A stretch of DNA of 57,138 nt from Polynucleobacter sp. (GTDB lineage: Bacteria > Pseudomonadota > Gammaproteobacteria > Burkholderiales > Burkholderiaceae). The translations under genes were made by a program, and so were the position numbers. Of this stretch, positions 10,649 to 24,840 are shown piece after piece. The stretch's first letter is position 1; each line of letters begins with the position of its first letter. The stretch covers positions 1 to 57,138 of the forward strand of contig NZ_JAHBAK020000009.1 in NCBI RefSeq assembly GCF_018500155.2. Reading direction: 5' to 3'. Under the pieces are notes generated by a model, which saw nothing but the letters and a program-made list of their open reading frames with translations, searched no databases and had not been told where the DNA came from.

Positions 10649-11208
10649 CCCAAATGAATGCCGATCATACGTGCAATGAAGATGATGAAAATAGTTGCTA
10701 ATGCAGCGGCTACATCATCAATCATGATGCCAAATCCTCGCCATATCATTTGTATGCGCGTAGATGATGAGTTGGAGTTTTCTTGATATTTAAAGTGACG
10801 ATCAATGCTCCCAATGGGTCCGGGTTTCGCGGCGTCAAAAAATCGAAAGAGAATAAATGCAATCAATTGCATCCAGAAATTAGCTGGCATGATAAAAAGT
10901 AGCACAAGCCAAAATGCAATGATTTCATCTATCACAATCCCACCAAAATCTTGTTTTCCTAGCTCTTCACTGACTTTGCCGCAGATCCAGCAACCTACAA
11001 TAAAACCACCAAGTGTGATCCAAGCTAATGCGTGTGTATTGAGAAATTGCCCTGCAACCAGGTAGCCAGCCCAAGCCCAAAGAGTGCCTGCGGTGCCAGG
11101 TGCAATGGGGCTTAACCCGCTACCAAAACCAAAGGCTAGGACTCGATGTAAGCTTTGAAAGACCCACTTGCAGTTGGGATGCACTTCCGTTCTATTTGCT
11201 TTTGTCAT
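10639..11208 (-). CDS. pgpA: Phosphatidylglycerophosphatase A
   Basis: FGSGLSPIAPGTAGTLWA, GGIVIDEIIAFW, RFFDAAKPGPI motifs. Confidence 0.94.
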   Translation of the reverse strand: MTKANRTEVHPNCKWVFQSLHRVLAFGFGSGLSPIAPGTAGTLWAWAGYLVAGQFLNTHALAWITLGGFIVGCWICGKVSEELGKQDFGGIVIDEIIAFWLVLLFIMPANFWMQLIAFILFRFFDAAKPGPIGSIDRHFKYQENSNSSSTRIQMIWRGFGIMIDDVAAALATIFIIFIARMIGIHLGWI

Positions 11209-12224
11209 TTTGCAAAGTGGTCAAACGATTGAAGAAGTTTGGCGGATTCGGAAGAAGACAGTGATCGATTATCAGAATCCATCAGAAGCACTTGTGGACT
11301 CTGAGTTTTTGCCGCAATAATGCGACCGATCTTTGTTAATGGTATCTGGAGTTTTTTGCTGATATCTAAAATTGCATCATGATGCGAATGAGGTGCGGTG
11401 AAACAAAGTTCGTAATCATCTCCACCGCTGGCAGCAAATTGATGTTGAATTTCTATTTTTTGTTTCTGTAACGTTGCGGACTTAGGGATATGTGCCAATG
11501 TAATTTCTGCATCGACTTTGGATTGTTTGAGAATATGCATCAAGTCACCGAGTAGGCCATCGGAAACATCAAGAGCTGCACTAGCTATTCCTCTTAGTGC
11601 AATGCCAAGCGCAATCCGAGGAGTGGGTTGATGAAGGCGTGATGCGACTGCTTGATAGTCGTTTGCAGAAAGGGTAATTTCATGACGCAGTGCAGCAAGA
11701 GCAAGTCTTGCATCGCCTACTACTCCCGAAACCCAAATATCGTCACCAACTTGCGCTCCAGATCTGCGGATGGCTGTCTTCTTGGGGATGCTGCCAATGG
11801 CGGTAATGGAAAGAGTTAAGGGTCCAGCGGTGGTATCGCCCCCAATTAAGGGGCATGAAAATTCTTTAGCAGTTGCCATTAAGCCTTTGGAAAAGGCCTC
11901 TAACCATAGGGTGTTGACCGTGGGCATGGCTATTGCAAGGGTGAATCCTAGCGGTTTTGCACCCATGGCTGCCAGGTCGGATAGGTTGACTGCAAGCGCT
12001 TTACGCCCTAATTGCTCGGGTTCAGCATCAAGAAAAAAATGTCTACCTTCCACCAACATATCACTTGTAATGGCGATTTCCTCATCTAGAAGGGGTTTTA
12101 TGAGTGCGCAGTCATCGCCTATACCCAAACTTACAGTAGGGTTTGTGATGCTTAAATCATTTCCCGTTTTAAAAAAACGTTCAATTAAGTCGAATTCCCC
12201 AATCGGGTTGGATTCAGAGTGCAT
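11205..12224 (-). CDS. thiL: Thiamine-monophosphate kinase
   Basis: GEFDLIERFFK, SLGIGDDCALI, AVNLSDLAAMGAKPLG, ASGGDDYELCF motifs. Confidence 0.96.
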   Translation of the reverse strand: MHSESNPIGEFDLIERFFKTGNDLSITNPTVSLGIGDDCALIKPLLDEEIAITSDMLVEGRHFFLDAEPEQLGRKALAVNLSDLAAMGAKPLGFTLAIAMPTVNTLWLEAFSKGLMATAKEFSCPLIGGDTTAGPLTLSITAIGSIPKKTAIRRSGAQVGDDIWVSGVVGDARLALAALRHEITLSANDYQAVASRLHQPTPRIALGIALRGIASAALDVSDGLLGDLMHILKQSKVDAEITLAHIPKSATLQKQKIEIQHQFAASGGDDYELCFTAPHSHHDAILDISKKLQIPLTKIGRIIAAKTQSPQVLLMDSDNRSLSSSESAKLLQSFDHFAK

Positions 12225-12366
12225 GTCTCATTTTATGGCTCTTAGGGGCTGAATGCGAGAGAGGAATAGAATGAAGGTCTTATTTGGTACTTAATGCGTA
12301 CTAATAATTAGATAAAACAACAAATACGACAGACACAATAGACAAAACGATTTAGTGAGTTAGTAG

Positions 12367-14688
12367 ATGAGTAAAGACAATAGCAAAGAACAACAAATTG
12401 CAGCCTTAAGAGAGGCGGCGCTTCAGTATCATCAGTTGCCTGTCCCTGGAAAGATCGAGATTGCACCAACGAAGCAATTGACGAATCAACGCGATCTTGC
12501 GCTTGCATATACGCCTGGTGTAGCCGCTCCCTGTGAAGAAATTGTTAAAGATCCTGCTAATGCGTTTAAGTACACCGCTAAAGGAAATTTAGTTGGTGTG
12601 ATTACGAATGGCACAGCCGTTCTTGGATTAGGCAATATTGGGCCGCTCGCAAGCAAGCCCGTCATGGAAGGTAAAGCAGTTCTTTTTAAGAAGTTTGCAG
12701 GTATCGATGTTTTTGATATTGAAGTAAACGAATCTGATCCAGACAAGTTGGTTGAAATTATTGCGGCACTCGAACCGACTTTTGGTGGCATCAATTTAGA
12801 AGACATCAAAGCGCCAGATTGTTTTGTTGTTGAGCGTAAGTTGCAAGCGCGCATGAAGATCCCCGTCTTCCATGATGATCAGCACGGAACAGCAATCGTG
12901 GTAGCGGCGGCCATTCTGAATGGCTTAAAGGTGGTTGGTAAGAAAGTCGAGGACGTCAAGCTGGTTACTTCCGGCGCTGGCGCTGCAGCTCTTGCCTGCT
13001 TGGATCTCTTGGTGGATCTAGGTATCCAAAGAAAAAACATTTGGGTTACTGACTTAGCTGGTGTTGCTTATAAAGGCCGTAAAGAATTAATGGATCCTGA
13101 GAAAGAGCCATTCTGTCAGGAGACTGATTTACGTACTTTGGATGATGTGATTGCAGACGCAGATATTTTCTTGGGCTTATCAGCAGGCGGCGTATTAAAA
13201 CAAGACATGGTTAAGAAAATGGCGGATAAGCCATTGATCTACGCCTTAGCAAACCCCACACCTGAAATCTTGCCTGAAGAAGTAAAGGCAGTTCGCCCAG
13301 ATGCCGTCATGGCAACAGGTCGCACCGATTATCCCAACCAAGTAAACAACGTACTGTGCTTCCCATTTATTTTCCGTGGCGCACTAGATGTGGGTGCAAC
13401 CACAATCACGCGTGGCATGGAAGTGGCAGCCGTGAAAGCGGTTGCTGAGCTTGCGCAGGCCGAGCAAAGTGAAGTGGTGGCATCTGTCTATGGCATTGAG
13501 AATCTCTCTTTTGGTCCTGAGTACCTCATTCCAAAACCATTTGATCCACGTCTGATTACTGTGATTGCACCAGCAGTTGCAAAAGCGGCAATGGATGATG
13601 GCGTAGCGTCTCGTCCGATCAAAGACTTTGATGCCTATCGCAATCAATTGCAGCAATTTGTGTATCACTCTGGCACCTTGATGAAACCCCTCTTTAGTAT
13701 CGCTAAAAGGGTTCCTGCAAATCAAAAACGTATCGTCTTTGCTGAAGGTGAAGATGAGCGCGTATTACGTGCGGTGCAAATTATTATCGATGAGCATTTA
13801 GCTACGCCGATATTGATTGGTCGTCCAGCAGTGATTGAGCATCGTATTGACAAGTTTGGTCTGCGCATGAAATCGGGCGCGGATTTTGAAATCGTCAATC
13901 CCGAGAAAGATGATCGTTTCCGTGACTTCTGGCAAACCTATCTTGGTCTGACTGAGCGCAAGGGCGTAACGCAATCGTTTGCTAAGCTTGAAGTGCGCCG
14001 CCGCAATAGTTTGATAGGCAGCTTAATGATCAAAAAAGGTATGGCTGATGGCATGATCTCTGGCACAGTCGGTAATCTTGCTACGCATTTGAAATATGTT
14101 GATGAAGTGATTGGTCGCGAACCGGGTGCAAATGTTTATGGCGCCATGTCTGGATTGATACTTCCTGGTCGTCAGGTTTTCTTGGTCGACACCCATATCA
14201 ATATTGATCCTAGTGCATGTGAACTAGCGGAGCTGACGTTGATGGCTGCTAGCGAAATGCGTAAATTGGGATTGGTGCCCAAAGTTGCCCTCTTGTCGCA
14301 TTCTAATTTTGGATCAAGCAATGCCCCTTCTGCTGTAAAGATGCGCGAAGTATTGGCGCTATTGCAAAAGACGGACCCTACATTAGAGGTAGATGGCGAG
14401 ATGCATGGCGATAGCGCGTTAGATGAAAGCATTCGTTCAGGCACGATCACTTCGTCACCACTCAAGGGGGATGCAAATTTATTGGTATTGCCAAATATTG
14501 ACGCTGCCAATATTTCCTACAATCTTCTGAAGGTTGCGGCAGGTAATGGAATTGCTATTGGGCCATTGTTATTGGGTGTCGCAAAACCAATCCATATATT
14601 GACCCCAGCAGCTACTGTGCGCCGCATTGTAAATGTGACGACTTTGGCAGTGGTAGAGGCCGCTAGTAACGCTAGAGGCATTCATTAA
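12367..14688 (+). CDS. maeB: NADP-dependent malic enzyme with C-terminal phosphotransacetylase-like domain
   Basis: Malic enzyme N-terminus ([23 protein letters not shown]) and C-terminal PTA-like region ([27 protein letters not shown]). Confidence 0.94.
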   Translation: MSKDNSKEQQIAALREAALQYHQLPVPGKIEIAPTKQLTNQRDLALAYTPGVAAPCEEIVKDPANAFKYTAKGNLVGVITNGTAVLGLGNIGPLASKPVMEGKAVLFKKFAGIDVFDIEVNESDPDKLVEIIAALEPTFGGINLEDIKAPDCFVVERKLQARMKIPVFHDDQHGTAIVVAAAILNGLKVVGKKVEDVKLVTSGAGAAALACLDLLVDLGIQRKNIWVTDLAGVAYKGRKELMDPEKEPFCQETDLRTLDDVIADADIFLGLSAGGVLKQDMVKKMADKPLIYALANPTPEILPEEVKAVRPDAVMATGRTDYPNQVNNVLCFPFIFRGALDVGATTITRGMEVAAVKAVAELAQAEQSEVVASVYGIENLSFGPEYLIPKPFDPRLITVIAPAVAKAAMDDGVASRPIKDFDAYRNQLQQFVYHSGTLMKPLFSIAKRVPANQKRIVFAEGEDERVLRAVQIIIDEHLATPILIGRPAVIEHRIDKFGLRMKSGADFEIVNPEKDDRFRDFWQTYLGLTERKGVTQSFAKLEVRRRNSLIGSLMIKKGMADGMISGTVGNLATHLKYVDEVIGREPGANVYGAMSGLILPGRQVFLVDTHINIDPSACELAELTLMAASEMRKLGLVPKVALLSHSNFGSSNAPSAVKMREVLALLQKTDPTLEVDGEMHGDSALDESIRSGTITSSPLKGDANLLVLPNIDAANISYNLLKVAAGNGIAIGPLLLGVAKPIHILTPAATVRRIVNVTTLAVVEAASNARGIH

Positions 14689-14696
14689 GCGCCTAG

Positions 14697-14730
14697 AATT
14701 TATGTAAGTTAGCAGTAACTTACATAAATT
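14697..14730. repeat. Perfect 15-bp AT-rich inverted repeat with 4-nt spacer
   Basis: AATTTATGTAAGTTA-GCAG-TAACTTACATAAATT, read directly. Confidence 0.95.
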
Positions 14731-14816
14731 AATACTATATAAATCAATAACTTATAGAAAAAGTAGCGTATTTGGGCTTGATTTGATGGCGTGTTAAGGG
14801 TAACCTAGCACCCATC

Positions 14817-15437
14817 ATGAATAATCGCTCTGAAAATAGCAGTACAGCCAGCTTCGAAGAACATAGCCGCGCTGAAAGTTGGGACAGTAATGATCGTCTA
14901 GAAACAGAATCATCCGCTGCCAATATTTATGCTCAAGGCGGTTTATCTCGTTTACAAACCTATGCAGCAAATCAAGTTTCGGGGAAAAAAGTGACAGCTT
15001 CTTGGCGTGCCGCTTTGGCCGTTCGTGATGCCGGACCGCCGGCCATGTTGCGCAGTGTGCGCACTAACATCGTGCAATCTATTCGTGCTTTCCGTACACC
15101 AGATCTACAGGAAGCTGCTACTGAACTCGGTCAGCATTTTATTTATGCTAATTGCACCAATGCAATGACTAAGGGTGAGGTACTTGAGGCAATCGCTATC
15201 GCTTATTCGTTTACTAAGCAGCAAGCTAAAAATTTTGATCCTTTGTTAGATGCTTTAACAACGACAACAGATAAAGCTGGTCAACAACCAGGGTTTGTTG
15301 TGGTGCTTGAAGGTTTGCCTTGCACTCAAAAATTTGACAAAGAAGCGCGTGAAACATTGTTAGATGTATTCCGTGATGCAGTGGATTATTGGGCTGAGCG
15401 TCGCACACCATATCGTGTGTTCTACTCATTTGCTTAA
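14817..15437 (+). CDS. Barstar-like (barnase inhibitor family) protein with an N-terminal extension
   Basis: C-terminal half resembles barstar: FIYANCTNAMTKGEVLEAIAIAYSFTKQQAKNFDPLLDALTT...VVVLEGL...LLDVFRDAVDYW. Confidence 0.75.
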   Translation: MNNRSENSSTASFEEHSRAESWDSNDRLETESSAANIYAQGGLSRLQTYAANQVSGKKVTASWRAALAVRDAGPPAMLRSVRTNIVQSIRAFRTPDLQEAATELGQHFIYANCTNAMTKGEVLEAIAIAYSFTKQQAKNFDPLLDALTTTTDKAGQQPGFVVVLEGLPCTQKFDKEARETLLDVFRDAVDYWAERRTPYRVFYSFA

Positions 15438-15460
15438 ATACTGATAAGCTGCAAACCCTG

Positions 15461-15486
15461 AAATCGCCTCTACTTGAGGCGATTTT
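15461..15486. terminator. Bidirectional intrinsic terminator between the barstar-like gene and rsmE
   Basis: aaatcgcctc-tactt-gaggcgattt, 10-bp stem ending in a short T run. Confidence 0.7.
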
Positions 15487-16240
15487 GCATTTCTGGGTTC
15501 CAAATGCTGTGCACCGCTGTAATGGCAACGATCCCGGCGGTTTCAGTGCGCAAGACGCGTTCACCTAAAGAAATCAATTGGTATCCAGCTGCTTGAGCGT
15601 CTGCTTCTTCCTCAGGCGAATGACCCCCTTCTGGACCGATCATGAGAACAATATCTTGCGGGGGGTGCTCTGCCAAAACGGTATAGATGCTTTTTGTTGC
15701 ATCGGGGCTGAGCAATAGTTTGAGTGCAGGTTTTTGGTTTTCTAGATTGGTTTTTAAATAGTCTTCAAAAGTGACTATCGGTTCCAGTGTTGCTAATACC
15801 GTTCTATCGCATTGCTCGCAAGCAGCTTGAATGATGCCCTGCCAGTGAGTTAGGCGTTTTTGAGCTCGCTCATGATCGCTTGAGCGTGTGAGTTTCAATA
15901 TGGAACGCTCGCATTGCATTGGGGCAATGATTTGAGCGCCCGTTTCAATTGCTTTTTCGACAATCCAGTCCATTTTGTCGCCTCCGGCCAGACCTTGCGC
16001 CAAAGTAATCGCATAAGGCGTTTCACGGTGAGTATCGGTGCGAATTTCAGTAATTTGTGCCAAACCGCTTTTTCCACTAAGGGAGAGCAGCTGAGCCCTG
16101 GCAACTTGGCCTTTTCCATCAAAGATAGGAAACGATTCCCCTGTTTGAACCCGTCTAACGCGTAAATGGTGGGCAACCTCTGGGGTCAGAGGGGTTGGCT
16201 TTTGGGATTCCCATGGTCCGGGAAGATAAAATTGAGGCAT
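15470..16240 (-). CDS. rsmE: 16S rRNA (uracil1498-N3)-methyltransferase
   Basis: VEKAIETGAQIIAPMQCERS, IGPEGGHSPEEEADAQAAGYQLISLGERVLRTETA. Confidence 0.95.
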   Translation of the reverse strand: MPQFYLPGPWESQKPTPLTPEVAHHLRVRRVQTGESFPIFDGKGQVARAQLLSLSGKSGLAQITEIRTDTHRETPYAITLAQGLAGGDKMDWIVEKAIETGAQIIAPMQCERSILKLTRSSDHERAQKRLTHWQGIIQAACEQCDRTVLATLEPIVTFEDYLKTNLENQKPALKLLLSPDATKSIYTVLAEHPPQDIVLMIGPEGGHSPEEEADAQAAGYQLISLGERVLRTETAGIVAITAVHSIWNPEMQNRLK

Positions 16241-16284
16241 TACTGAAATATAGCTAATTTATTTTCCTCGAGACCTTTTTTACG

Positions 16285-18288
16285 ATGTCAAACCTTCAAA
16301 TTCGCATGGCTAATGCCATTCGCGCCCTTTCCATGGATGCAGTTCAACAAGCAAACTCAGGACATCCTGGAATGCCAATGGGCATGGCCGACATTGCCGT
16401 TGGTTTGTGGAATGAGCATTTAAAACACAATCCCACAGATCCCCATTGGATTGATCGTGATCGTTTTGTTTTATCAAATGGTCACGGCTCAATGTTGTTG
16501 TATTCCTTACTGCATCTTTCTGGTTATGACTTGCCGATCGAGGAGTTAAAAAATTTCCGCCAGTTGCATAGCAAAACTCCTGGTCACCCTGAATATGGCA
16601 TTACTCCTGGAGTAGAAACCACAACAGGGCCACTAGGTCAGGGAATTTCCAATGCAGTAGGAATGGCATTGGCAGAAAAATTACTTGCAGAAGAATTTAA
16701 TCGCCCCGGACACAACATCATTGATCACTACACCTATGTATTTTTAGGTGATGGTTGTTTGATGGAAGGTATTAGCCATGAAGTGTGTTCATTGGCTGGA
16801 ACATTGAAGCTCAACAAACTCATTGCCTTATGGGATGACAATGGCATCTCCATTGATGGCAAAGTCGTATCTTGGTTTAACGAAGACACGCCGAAACGTT
16901 TTGAGGCCTATGGCTGGAATGTCATTCGTGATGTAGATGGTCACGATGCTGAAGCGGTCTCCAAGGCTATTGCTAAGGCCAAGAAGAGCGATAAGCCTAC
17001 TTTAATTTGCTGCAAAACCGCAATTGGGCAAGGCTCGCCGAATATGGCCGGTACTGATAAGGTGCATGGCTCACCGCTCGGAGCGACTGAAATTGCAGCA
17101 ACACGGGTAGCCTTAAATTGGCCATATGCACCATTTGAGATTCCAAAAGATATTTATGCTGCTTGGGATTTCAAGAAACGCGGTCAAGCGCTTGAGCATG
17201 AGTGGAATAAAGATTTCCAAAAATACAAAAATAAATTTCCTGAGCTTGCTGCGCAATTACAGCGTCGGATGCAAGGTGATTTATCAAAAGATTTTGCTCC
17301 GACACTAGCCAAGTATCTCAAAGCCTGTCAATCCAAAGCAGAGACGATTGCGACACGTAAAGCAAGTCAGAATGCCATTGAGGCATTGGCGCCTGCATTG
17401 CCAGAATTCATGGGTGGGTCAGCAGATTTAACGGGTTCAAACCTCACCAATTGGTCAGCATGTAAAGCGGTGCGTGGTGATCAATGGGGTAACCATATTA
17501 ACTATGGCGTACGTGAGTTTGGAATGAGCGCCATCATGAATGGAATCGCTTTGCATGGTGGCTATATTCCATTCGGCGGCACCTTTTTAACTTTCTCTGA
17601 TTACAGTCGTAATGCGATTCGCATGGCGGCGCTAATGAAGTTACGTAGCATTTTTGTTTTCACTCACGACTCGATTGGCCTGGGAGAGGATGGTCCAACA
17701 CACCAGTCAGTTGAGCACGTTGCTAGTCTGCGCTTAATTCCGAATTTGATGGTTTGGCGTCCCTGTGACACCACAGAGAGTGCCGTTGCTTGGGGCGCGG
17801 CTATTGAGCGTAAAAACGGTCCAAGTGCGCTGATTTTTAGTCGCCAAAATTGCCCATTTGTTTCTAGAAATAGTCAGCAAATTAAAGATATTGCCCGCGG
17901 GGGCTATGTGCTGCGTGAACCGCAGTCTGGAAAAGTCGATGTTGTCATCATTGCTACGGGCTCTGAAGTGGGTCTAGCGCTACAAACTGCTGAGCGAGTA
18001 GAGAATGAGAGTGGGGGTAAGCTGGGTGTGCGAGTGGTTTCCATGCCTTCAACCACTGTATTTGATCAGCAAGATGCTTCATACAAGTCAAAAGTATTGC
18101 CCGCCAATCTTCCACGTATTGCAGTGGAAGCAGGCGTGAGTGATTTCTGGTGGAAGTATGGTTGTGCCTCAGTACATGGTGTGGATACGTTTGGTGAGTC
18201 CGCACCTGCAGGACAGCTGTATGAATATTTTGGCCTAACAGTCGATCAAATTGCGAAAACAGTAAAGCAATGCATCGCAAAGAAATAA
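16285..18288 (+). CDS. tkt: Transketolase
   Basis: [42 protein letters not shown] motifs. Confidence 0.97.
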   Translation: MSNLQIRMANAIRALSMDAVQQANSGHPGMPMGMADIAVGLWNEHLKHNPTDPHWIDRDRFVLSNGHGSMLLYSLLHLSGYDLPIEELKNFRQLHSKTPGHPEYGITPGVETTTGPLGQGISNAVGMALAEKLLAEEFNRPGHNIIDHYTYVFLGDGCLMEGISHEVCSLAGTLKLNKLIALWDDNGISIDGKVVSWFNEDTPKRFEAYGWNVIRDVDGHDAEAVSKAIAKAKKSDKPTLICCKTAIGQGSPNMAGTDKVHGSPLGATEIAATRVALNWPYAPFEIPKDIYAAWDFKKRGQALEHEWNKDFQKYKNKFPELAAQLQRRMQGDLSKDFAPTLAKYLKACQSKAETIATRKASQNAIEALAPALPEFMGGSADLTGSNLTNWSACKAVRGDQWGNHINYGVREFGMSAIMNGIALHGGYIPFGGTFLTFSDYSRNAIRMAALMKLRSIFVFTHDSIGLGEDGPTHQSVEHVASLRLIPNLMVWRPCDTTESAVAWGAAIERKNGPSALIFSRQNCPFVSRNSQQIKDIARGGYVLREPQSGKVDVVIIATGSEVGLALQTAERVENESGGKLGVRVVSMPSTTVFDQQDASYKSKVLPANLPRIAVEAGVSDFWWKYGCASVHGVDTFGESAPAGQLYEYFGLTVDQIAKTVKQCIAKK

Positions 18289-18332
18289 TCTGAATCGACG
18301 CAATCAATTTCAATATTAGCAAGGGGAAAACA

Positions 18333-19361
18333 ATGACAATTCGTGTTGCAATTAATGGTTATGGACGTATTGGTCGCATGGTATTGCGCGCTTTATATGA
18401 AGATCAAGTGAACGGTAAGCCACGTCGTGATATCAAAGTGGTTGCAATTAATGCAATGGGCGATATCGCTATTAACGCCCATTTAACTCAATACGATTCT
18501 GCTCATGGCCGTTTTCCTGCCGAAGTCTCAGTCGATGGCGATTGCATGGTTGTGAATGGTGACAGAATCAAAATGTTTTGCACCCGCAATCCAGCAGAGA
18601 CTCCATGGGGTGAGTTGGGAGTGGATTTGGTTTTAGAGTGCACCGGGAAGTTCACTTCTAAAGAGAAGGCGATGATTCATATTCAACAGGGTGCAAAGAA
18701 AGTATTGATCTCTGCTCCTGGTGAAAAAGACGTAGACGCAACTATTGTTTACGGCGTCAATCAAAATGTTTTAAAGCCAAGTGATGTGGTGGTTTCTAAT
18801 GCGAGCTGTACGACTAACTGTTTGGCACCGCTAGTAAAACCATTACTAGAAAAAATTGGCATTGAGTCTGGTTTGATGACCACCATTCATGCATTTACCA
18901 ATGATCAAGTGTTAACGGATGTGTATCACAAGGATATGCGTCGTGCACGCTCTGCCGTTACCAGCATGATTCCTACTAAAACTGGTGCTGCTAAAGCGGT
19001 GGGTTTAGTGTTGCCGGCATTGGCTGGTCGTTTTGATGGTTTTGCAATGCGTGTGCCAGTCATCAATGTTTCTGTAGTCGATCTCACATTTGCTGCTAGT
19101 CGCGCTACCAGCGTTGATGAAGTGAACACTATTTTGAAAGCAGCTAGCGAGGGCGAGCTCAAAGGTATCCTGGGCTTTAATACACTGCCTTTGGTTTCCA
19201 TTGACTTTAACCATGACCCACGTCCAAGTATTTATGACGCTTCTCAAACCCGCGTCTCAGCTGACGGTAAGTTGGTGAAAGTGTTGGCCTGGTATGACAA
19301 CGAATGGGGTTATTCAGTTCAGATGCTCAATGCCGCAGAAGCACTAATGGCTGTAAAGTGA
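18333..19361 (+). CDS. gap: Glyceraldehyde-3-phosphate dehydrogenase
   Basis: [15 protein letters not shown] and [13 protein letters not shown] active site. Confidence 0.97.
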   Translation: MTIRVAINGYGRIGRMVLRALYEDQVNGKPRRDIKVVAINAMGDIAINAHLTQYDSAHGRFPAEVSVDGDCMVVNGDRIKMFCTRNPAETPWGELGVDLVLECTGKFTSKEKAMIHIQQGAKKVLISAPGEKDVDATIVYGVNQNVLKPSDVVVSNASCTTNCLAPLVKPLLEKIGIESGLMTTIHAFTNDQVLTDVYHKDMRRARSAVTSMIPTKTGAAKAVGLVLPALAGRFDGFAMRVPVINVSVVDLTFAASRATSVDEVNTILKAASEGELKGILGFNTLPLVSIDFNHDPRPSIYDASQTRVSADGKLVKVLAWYDNEWGYSVQMLNAAEALMAVK

Positions 19362-19401
19362 GCAAAAACCGTTATTTGTAGTTAAAAGTAGCTAAAATGT
19401 T

Positions 19402-19430
19402 AAAAAGACCTCTAATTTGAGGTCTTTTTT
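19402..19430. terminator. Intrinsic terminator (bidirectional) between gap and fur
   Basis: aaaaagacctc-taattt-gaggtctttttt. Confidence 0.9.
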
Positions 19431-19474
19431 CATTTATCCCGGGCAAAAGGAGTGCTTAAAGCATCAAAAAGAGA

Positions 19475-19930
19475 CTATTTTTGCTTATTTCTGCAGTTTT
19501 TCTTCTGGCAATGGCCATACATGGCTAAGGAGTGCTCCTGGAGCTTAAAACCCAGGTTTTTGGCAATGTCTCGCTGCCGCTTCTCAATGGCCTCATCAAC
19601 AAACTCTTCAACATGTCCACAGTCCAAGCAAACTAAGTGGTCGTGGTGGCGTCCCTCATTGAGTTCATAGATCGCTCGGCTGTCTCCCTTGCTGGACTCA
19701 AAATGACTGCGTATTAATAGGCCTGCCTGTTCAAATTGGGTTAGTACTCGATAGACGGTCGCCAAGCCGATTTCTTGGTCTTCCTTTGCGAGAGCCATAA
19801 AAACGTCCTCGGCGCTAAAGTGGGTACCTCCATTTTGATGGAAGAAATCGAGGATTTTCATCCGGGGGCCAGTGGCTTTGAGACCAATATCTCGTAAATT
19901 TTCAGGGCTGGGGTTTTGGTTCGTATTCAT
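19475..19930 (-). CDS. fur: Ferric uptake regulator; start chosen at MNTNQNP
   Basis: [47 protein letters not shown]. Confidence 0.95.
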   Translation of the reverse strand: MNTNQNPSPENLRDIGLKATGPRMKILDFFHQNGGTHFSAEDVFMALAKEDQEIGLATVYRVLTQFEQAGLLIRSHFESSKGDSRAIYELNEGRHHDHLVCLDCGHVEEFVDEAIEKRQRDIAKNLGFKLQEHSLAMYGHCQKKNCRNKQK

Positions 19931-19973
19931 GGCTTTGGGCGCTAAAATCAATGTCTTAATGATACGGCCAGCC

Positions 19974-20651
19974 ATGCAAATTTGCCTTGAACTTTTTCAA
20001 CGTTTTTTTCAGTCTTTTCTAAAAGGGGTTTTTCGCTCCTCTAGAAGTGGTTTATTGGCTTTTGCTGTCTTTAATCTGCTAGCAATTGCGGGCTGCTCTA
20101 CTGCGGTTGATGAAACCCAGCGTGCCTGGATGAATAAAATTTTTAGACCCTATGTTCCAGATATGGTGCAGGGCAATTTTATTTCCAGCGAGCAGTATGC
20201 AAAGTTGCAGGTGGGTATGACGCGTGAGCAAGTGCGTCAAATTTTGGGTACCCCATTGTTAGCTAGCTACTTTCATGCGAATCGTTGGGACTATGTTTTT
20301 GAATTTAAACGCGCTGGCCAACGCGTTGGCAAAGAGCGGCATGTCACAGTATTTTTTGATGGCGACAAGGTCGTCAAGTTTGAAGGCGATGCCTTACCTA
20401 CGGAAGTAGAGTTAGTTGCCGAAATAGATGACTACGCCAAAAATAAACGTTCATTTTGGGACATATTCACTGGCTCAAATAAACCGCCTGTCACCCCACC
20501 TTTGCAACAACCCGAGTTATTAGTGCCAAGCCCAACGGACAACTTGCCGCAGGGCGCAGTCGTGCCGCCAGTAGTACAACCAGCGCAACAGACGGAATAT
20601 ATAGGGCCTGGAGAGTTGAGCATTCCATTGGCAACCGAGACCAAACAGTAA
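19974..20651 (+). CDS. bamE: Outer membrane assembly lipoprotein BamE/SmpA; start chosen at 19974
   Basis: Lipobox [31 protein letters not shown]; divergent from fur. Confidence 0.92.
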   Translation: MQICLELFQRFFQSFLKGVFRSSRSGLLAFAVFNLLAIAGCSTAVDETQRAWMNKIFRPYVPDMVQGNFISSEQYAKLQVGMTREQVRQILGTPLLASYFHANRWDYVFEFKRAGQRVGKERHVTVFFDGDKVVKFEGDALPTEVELVAEIDDYAKNKRSFWDIFTGSNKPPVTPPLQQPELLVPSPTDNLPQGAVVPPVVQPAQQTEYIGPGELSIPLATETKQ

Positions 20652-20665
20652 ATATTTTTAACCAT

Positions 20666-20689
20666 GATGCCTACCGATATTTAGGCATC
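20666..20689 (+). other. Stem-loop in the bamE-dapB intergenic region
   Basis: gatgccta-ccgatatt-taggcatc, 8-bp stem, no T tract. Confidence 0.4.
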
Positions 20690-20719
20690 CATCAGCATCT
20701 AAATTAAGAGCGAAAAAAC

Positions 20720-21523
20720 ATGATGAAGATTGCAATTGCAGGGGCTACTGGTCGGATGGGCCGAATGTTAATTGAGGCTGTGCTCAATAGCACAGATGCG
20801 CAACTTGTTGGCGCGCTTGAACATGCATCTTGTCCTCAATTGGGTGAAGATGCTGGCGCTTTTTTGGGCAAAAAGACAGGTGTATCTATTTCAGCGGATG
20901 TAGCCGCGGTGTTGGCGAATGCAGAATTTCTGATTGATTTCACTAGACCCGAAGGTACTATGGCGCATCTCGCTGTGGCAGAAAAAACTGGCACGAAGAT
21001 GATTATTGGTACGACAGGTTTAAGTGCCGATCAAATTGGTGCCCTCAAAAGCGCAGCAGGAAAAATGGCGATTGTGTTTGCACCCAATATGAGTGTCGGT
21101 GTGAACGCAACCTTCAAGCTGCTCGAGATTGCTGCGAAGATGCTTAATGAAGGCTATGACATTGAAGTGATTGAAGCTCATCATCGTCATAAGGTAGATG
21201 CGCCATCTGGAACCGCTTTGAAGATGGGTGAAGTCATTGCTGATGCTCTTGGTGAAAAACTAGAGGATGTGGCTGTTTATGCTCGCGAAGGTCATACTGG
21301 CGAACGAAAACCAGGCTCAATTGGTTTTGCCACTATTCGTGGCGGCGATATTGTGGGTGACCACACCGTTTTATTTGCTGGTGATGGTGAACGTATTGAG
21401 ATCAGTCATAAATCATCAAGTCGCCAGTCCTATGCACAGGGATCTTTACGCGCAGCCCGTTTTCTGCAAAACAAAGCTTCCGGTTTGTATGACATGCAGG
21501 ATGTACTTGGTTTGCGTAAATAA
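20720..21523 (+). CDS. dapB: 4-hydroxy-tetrahydrodipicolinate reductase
   Basis: [34 protein letters not shown]. Confidence 0.97.
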   Translation: MMKIAIAGATGRMGRMLIEAVLNSTDAQLVGALEHASCPQLGEDAGAFLGKKTGVSISADVAAVLANAEFLIDFTRPEGTMAHLAVAEKTGTKMIIGTTGLSADQIGALKSAAGKMAIVFAPNMSVGVNATFKLLEIAAKMLNEGYDIEVIEAHHRHKVDAPSGTALKMGEVIADALGEKLEDVAVYAREGHTGERKPGSIGFATIRGGDIVGDHTVLFAGDGERIEISHKSSSRQSYAQGSLRAARFLQNKASGLYDMQDVLGLRK

Positions 21524-21571
21524 GTAACGCTATCAAAATTTATCAAGAACAGAAGAAAAGAGTTGTTTTGA

Positions 21572-24244
<2,673 letters not shown>

Positions 24245-24257
24245 GGAAGTAGATGCT

Positions 24258-24818
24258 ATGAAGATCACTCGTCAAGAAAGAAGAGTAGCAGCCCCCACTA
24301 ATAGAGTGCGACGCTCTGCGCTTGCGATGATGGGTCTGACGATGTTGGGCTCCATTAGTGCTTGTGGTTTTCGCTTAAAGGGCGCAGTGGATTTACCCTA
24401 TAAAGCTCTCGCGATTACTGGCAATCCTTCGCCACAATTGCGCGGGGATATTCAAACGGCAGTGTTAACAGGCACTGCAGTGAAGGTGGCGATTAATCCA
24501 AGGGATGCCGACCTTCTTTTAGAGATTCTGAATGAAACAACTACTCAAGAAATTTTGGCTTATAACGCCAATGGTCAAATTTCTGCATATCGTTTGACTG
24601 TTCGCGTTACCTTTAGAGCGTTTGATACGACGGGTGTAGAGGTGGTACCTGAGTCAGAGATCTATCTCACTCGCGATCTAGACTTCTCTGTCTCCACCGT
24701 TTTGGCGAATGATGCTCAAATTCAAGGATTCTTGGGTTTGATGCGCCGTGACTTGGCAATTCAGATATTACGTCGTATCTCCGCATCTGCAAGAGTTTCG
24801 AAAAGCAAGGGCTTTTAG
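24258..24818 (+). CDS. lptE: LPS assembly lipoprotein LptE; start chosen at 24258
   Basis: Lipobox SISACGFRLKGAVDLPYK; between leuS and holA. Confidence 0.9.
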   Translation: MKITRQERRVAAPTNRVRRSALAMMGLTMLGSISACGFRLKGAVDLPYKALAITGNPSPQLRGDIQTAVLTGTAVKVAINPRDADLLLEILNETTTQEILAYNANGQISAYRLTVRVTFRAFDTTGVEVVPESEIYLTRDLDFSVSTVLANDAQIQGFLGLMRRDLAIQILRRISASARVSKSKGF

Positions 24819-24840
24819 AATTTTTTCTAAAAGAGTGTCT

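Noticed and set aside
11770-12252. 160-aa plus-strand ORF antisense to thiL
   Set aside because: thiL on the opposite strand has clear family motifs; this ORF has no recognisable domain
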